In this document: positions 5,642 to 6,214 of the stretch, in pieces | How positions within the stretch are numbered: the first letter of the stretch is position 1 | How the letters are laid out: every line of letters begins with the position of its first letter | NCBI GenBank assembly: GCA_030637245.1 | Contig: DAOVVI010000104.1 | Span: 1 to 6,214, forward strand | DNA from: Cyclobacteriaceae bacterium | GTDB lineage: Bacteria; Bacteroidota; Bacteroidia; Cytophagales; Cyclobacteriaceae | DNA length: 6,214 bases | Direction of reading: 5' to 3' | Position numbers and translations under genes: made by a program | Notes under the pieces: generated by a model | What the model was told of the DNA's origin: nothing | Database searches by the model: none | The model's input: the letters and a program-made list of their open reading frames with translations, nothing else

Positions 5642-6214
5642 ATGAAAATTAAAAAGCTGACCTTTTTTGTGATTATTATAGTATTGTCTGGCTTTTATGT
5701 CAATGCACAAAAGGAAATTTTTGTAAATGGAGAAGGATCACATCCTTGCTATCGAATTCCAGCAATAACAAAAGCAAAGAACGGAGACATTGTTGCCTTT
5801 GTTGAAGGAAGAAGAACAATGCATGATCATGCTAATAATGATCTGGTTATACGTAGAAGTTCTGATAATGGTAATTCCTGGAGCAGGTATCAAGTAATTT
5901 TTAAAAATGAAAACGTAATGGTGAATCCTTCACCTGTTACTTTGAAAAATGGTGATATCCTTGTTTTTATTGAAGAGTTCCCTAATGGATACCATGCCAG
6001 GGCTGGAGGCCATATGAAATTACTTTCTGAAGGTTTTGGTGAGGGAAGTCAAAAACTATGGATGCTGCGAAGTTCTGATCATGGAAAAACGTGGAGTGCG
6101 CCATTAAACCTCACTAAAATATCACGTGGGGCTGAAGGTAAAATGCTTACATCAGGTTCCCCTGCAGCCTCTATCCAGCTAAAAATCGGAAAGAATAAAG
6201 GACGTATTCTTGTG
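5642..6214 (+). CDS. Exo-alpha-sialidase (neuraminidase), GH33, N-terminal part, runs off right edge
   Basis: Open from the ATG at 5642 to the window end: 191 residues, no stop. The signal peptide has a KIKK n-region, a hydrophobic core at 8-19 and likely cleavage A22/Q23. The propeller follows immediately, with no N-terminal lectin domain. The hallmark Y37-R38-I39-P40 supplies the first carboxylate-binding arginine. D62 lies 24 residues later and nine before R71-R72-S, the spacing of the acid/base Asp in known sialidases. Asp boxes are at 73-80 (SSDNGNSW) and 144-151 (SSDHGKTW), and the strand VNPSPVTLKNGDILVF (about 94-109) is typical. The enzyme releases terminal sialic acids from glycoconjugates by a retaining mechanism. 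The Glu, remaining Arg and Tyr should lie beyond the edge and cannot be checked. No Shine-Dalgarno is visible before the start, common in Bacteroidota. It is the third gene of the probable operon. The gene symbol nanH is possible but not assigned, because the protein is incomplete. Confidence 0.88.
   Translation, partial: MKIKKLTFFVIIIVLSGFYVNAQKEIFVNGEGSHPCYRIPAITKAKNGDIVAFVEGRRTMHDHANNDLVIRRSSDNGNSWSRYQVIFKNENVMVNPSPVTLKNGDILVFIEEFPNGYHARAGGHMKLLSEGFGEGSQKLWMLRSSDHGKTWSAPLNLTKISRGAEGKMLTSGSPAASIQLKIGKNKGRILV

Overview
The window looks like a piece of a Bacteroidota (Bacteroidetes) genome, probably a free-living, polysaccharide-degrading member. The signs are AT-rich DNA, weak or absent Shine-Dalgarno sequences, a TAnnTTTG-type promoter element, two lipoproteins of typical Bacteroidota types (an FG-GAP/VCBS 'CRTAC1-like' protein and an OmpH/Skp protein with a lipobox), and exported proteins whose predicted mature N-terminus is Gln. 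The genus cannot be told from this sequence.

Layout. Positions 1-837 (minus strand) hold the N-terminal 279 residues of a large FG-GAP repeat lipoprotein; the rest lies beyond the left edge. Positions 973-1488 (minus) encode a complete OmpH/Skp-like periplasmic chaperone that is itself a predicted lipoprotein. Positions 1489-1922 are a 434-base divergent intergenic region with a candidate minus-strand promoter, two inverted repeats and a cluster of CCGGT boxes, but no convincing gene. From 1923 to the right edge, three same-strand genes with gaps of 38 and 45 bases encode secreted proteins of the sialidase beta-propeller (Asp-box/BNR) superfamily: a 570-residue propeller with a C-terminal jelly-roll-like domain, a 640-residue protein with a ~240-residue N-terminal extension, and the first 191 residues of a canonical GH33 exo-alpha-sialidase.

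The three propeller genes are probably one operon that removes sialic acids or related terminal sugars from an extracellular glycan. Reading the catalytic positions by eye, gene 3 (partial) has the classic YRIP arginine and acid/base Asp. Gene 2 appears to keep the whole catalytic set, but with a divergent FRIP site and a second FRIP-like segment far upstream. Gene 1 keeps the late residues (Glu, two Arg, Tyr) but lacks the first Arg and the acid/base Asp. This graded divergence in three neighbouring paralogues is the most interesting feature of the window: the two upstream proteins may have a different substrate, mechanism or a binding role. No known novel system, mobile element, CRISPR array or RNA gene was recognised.
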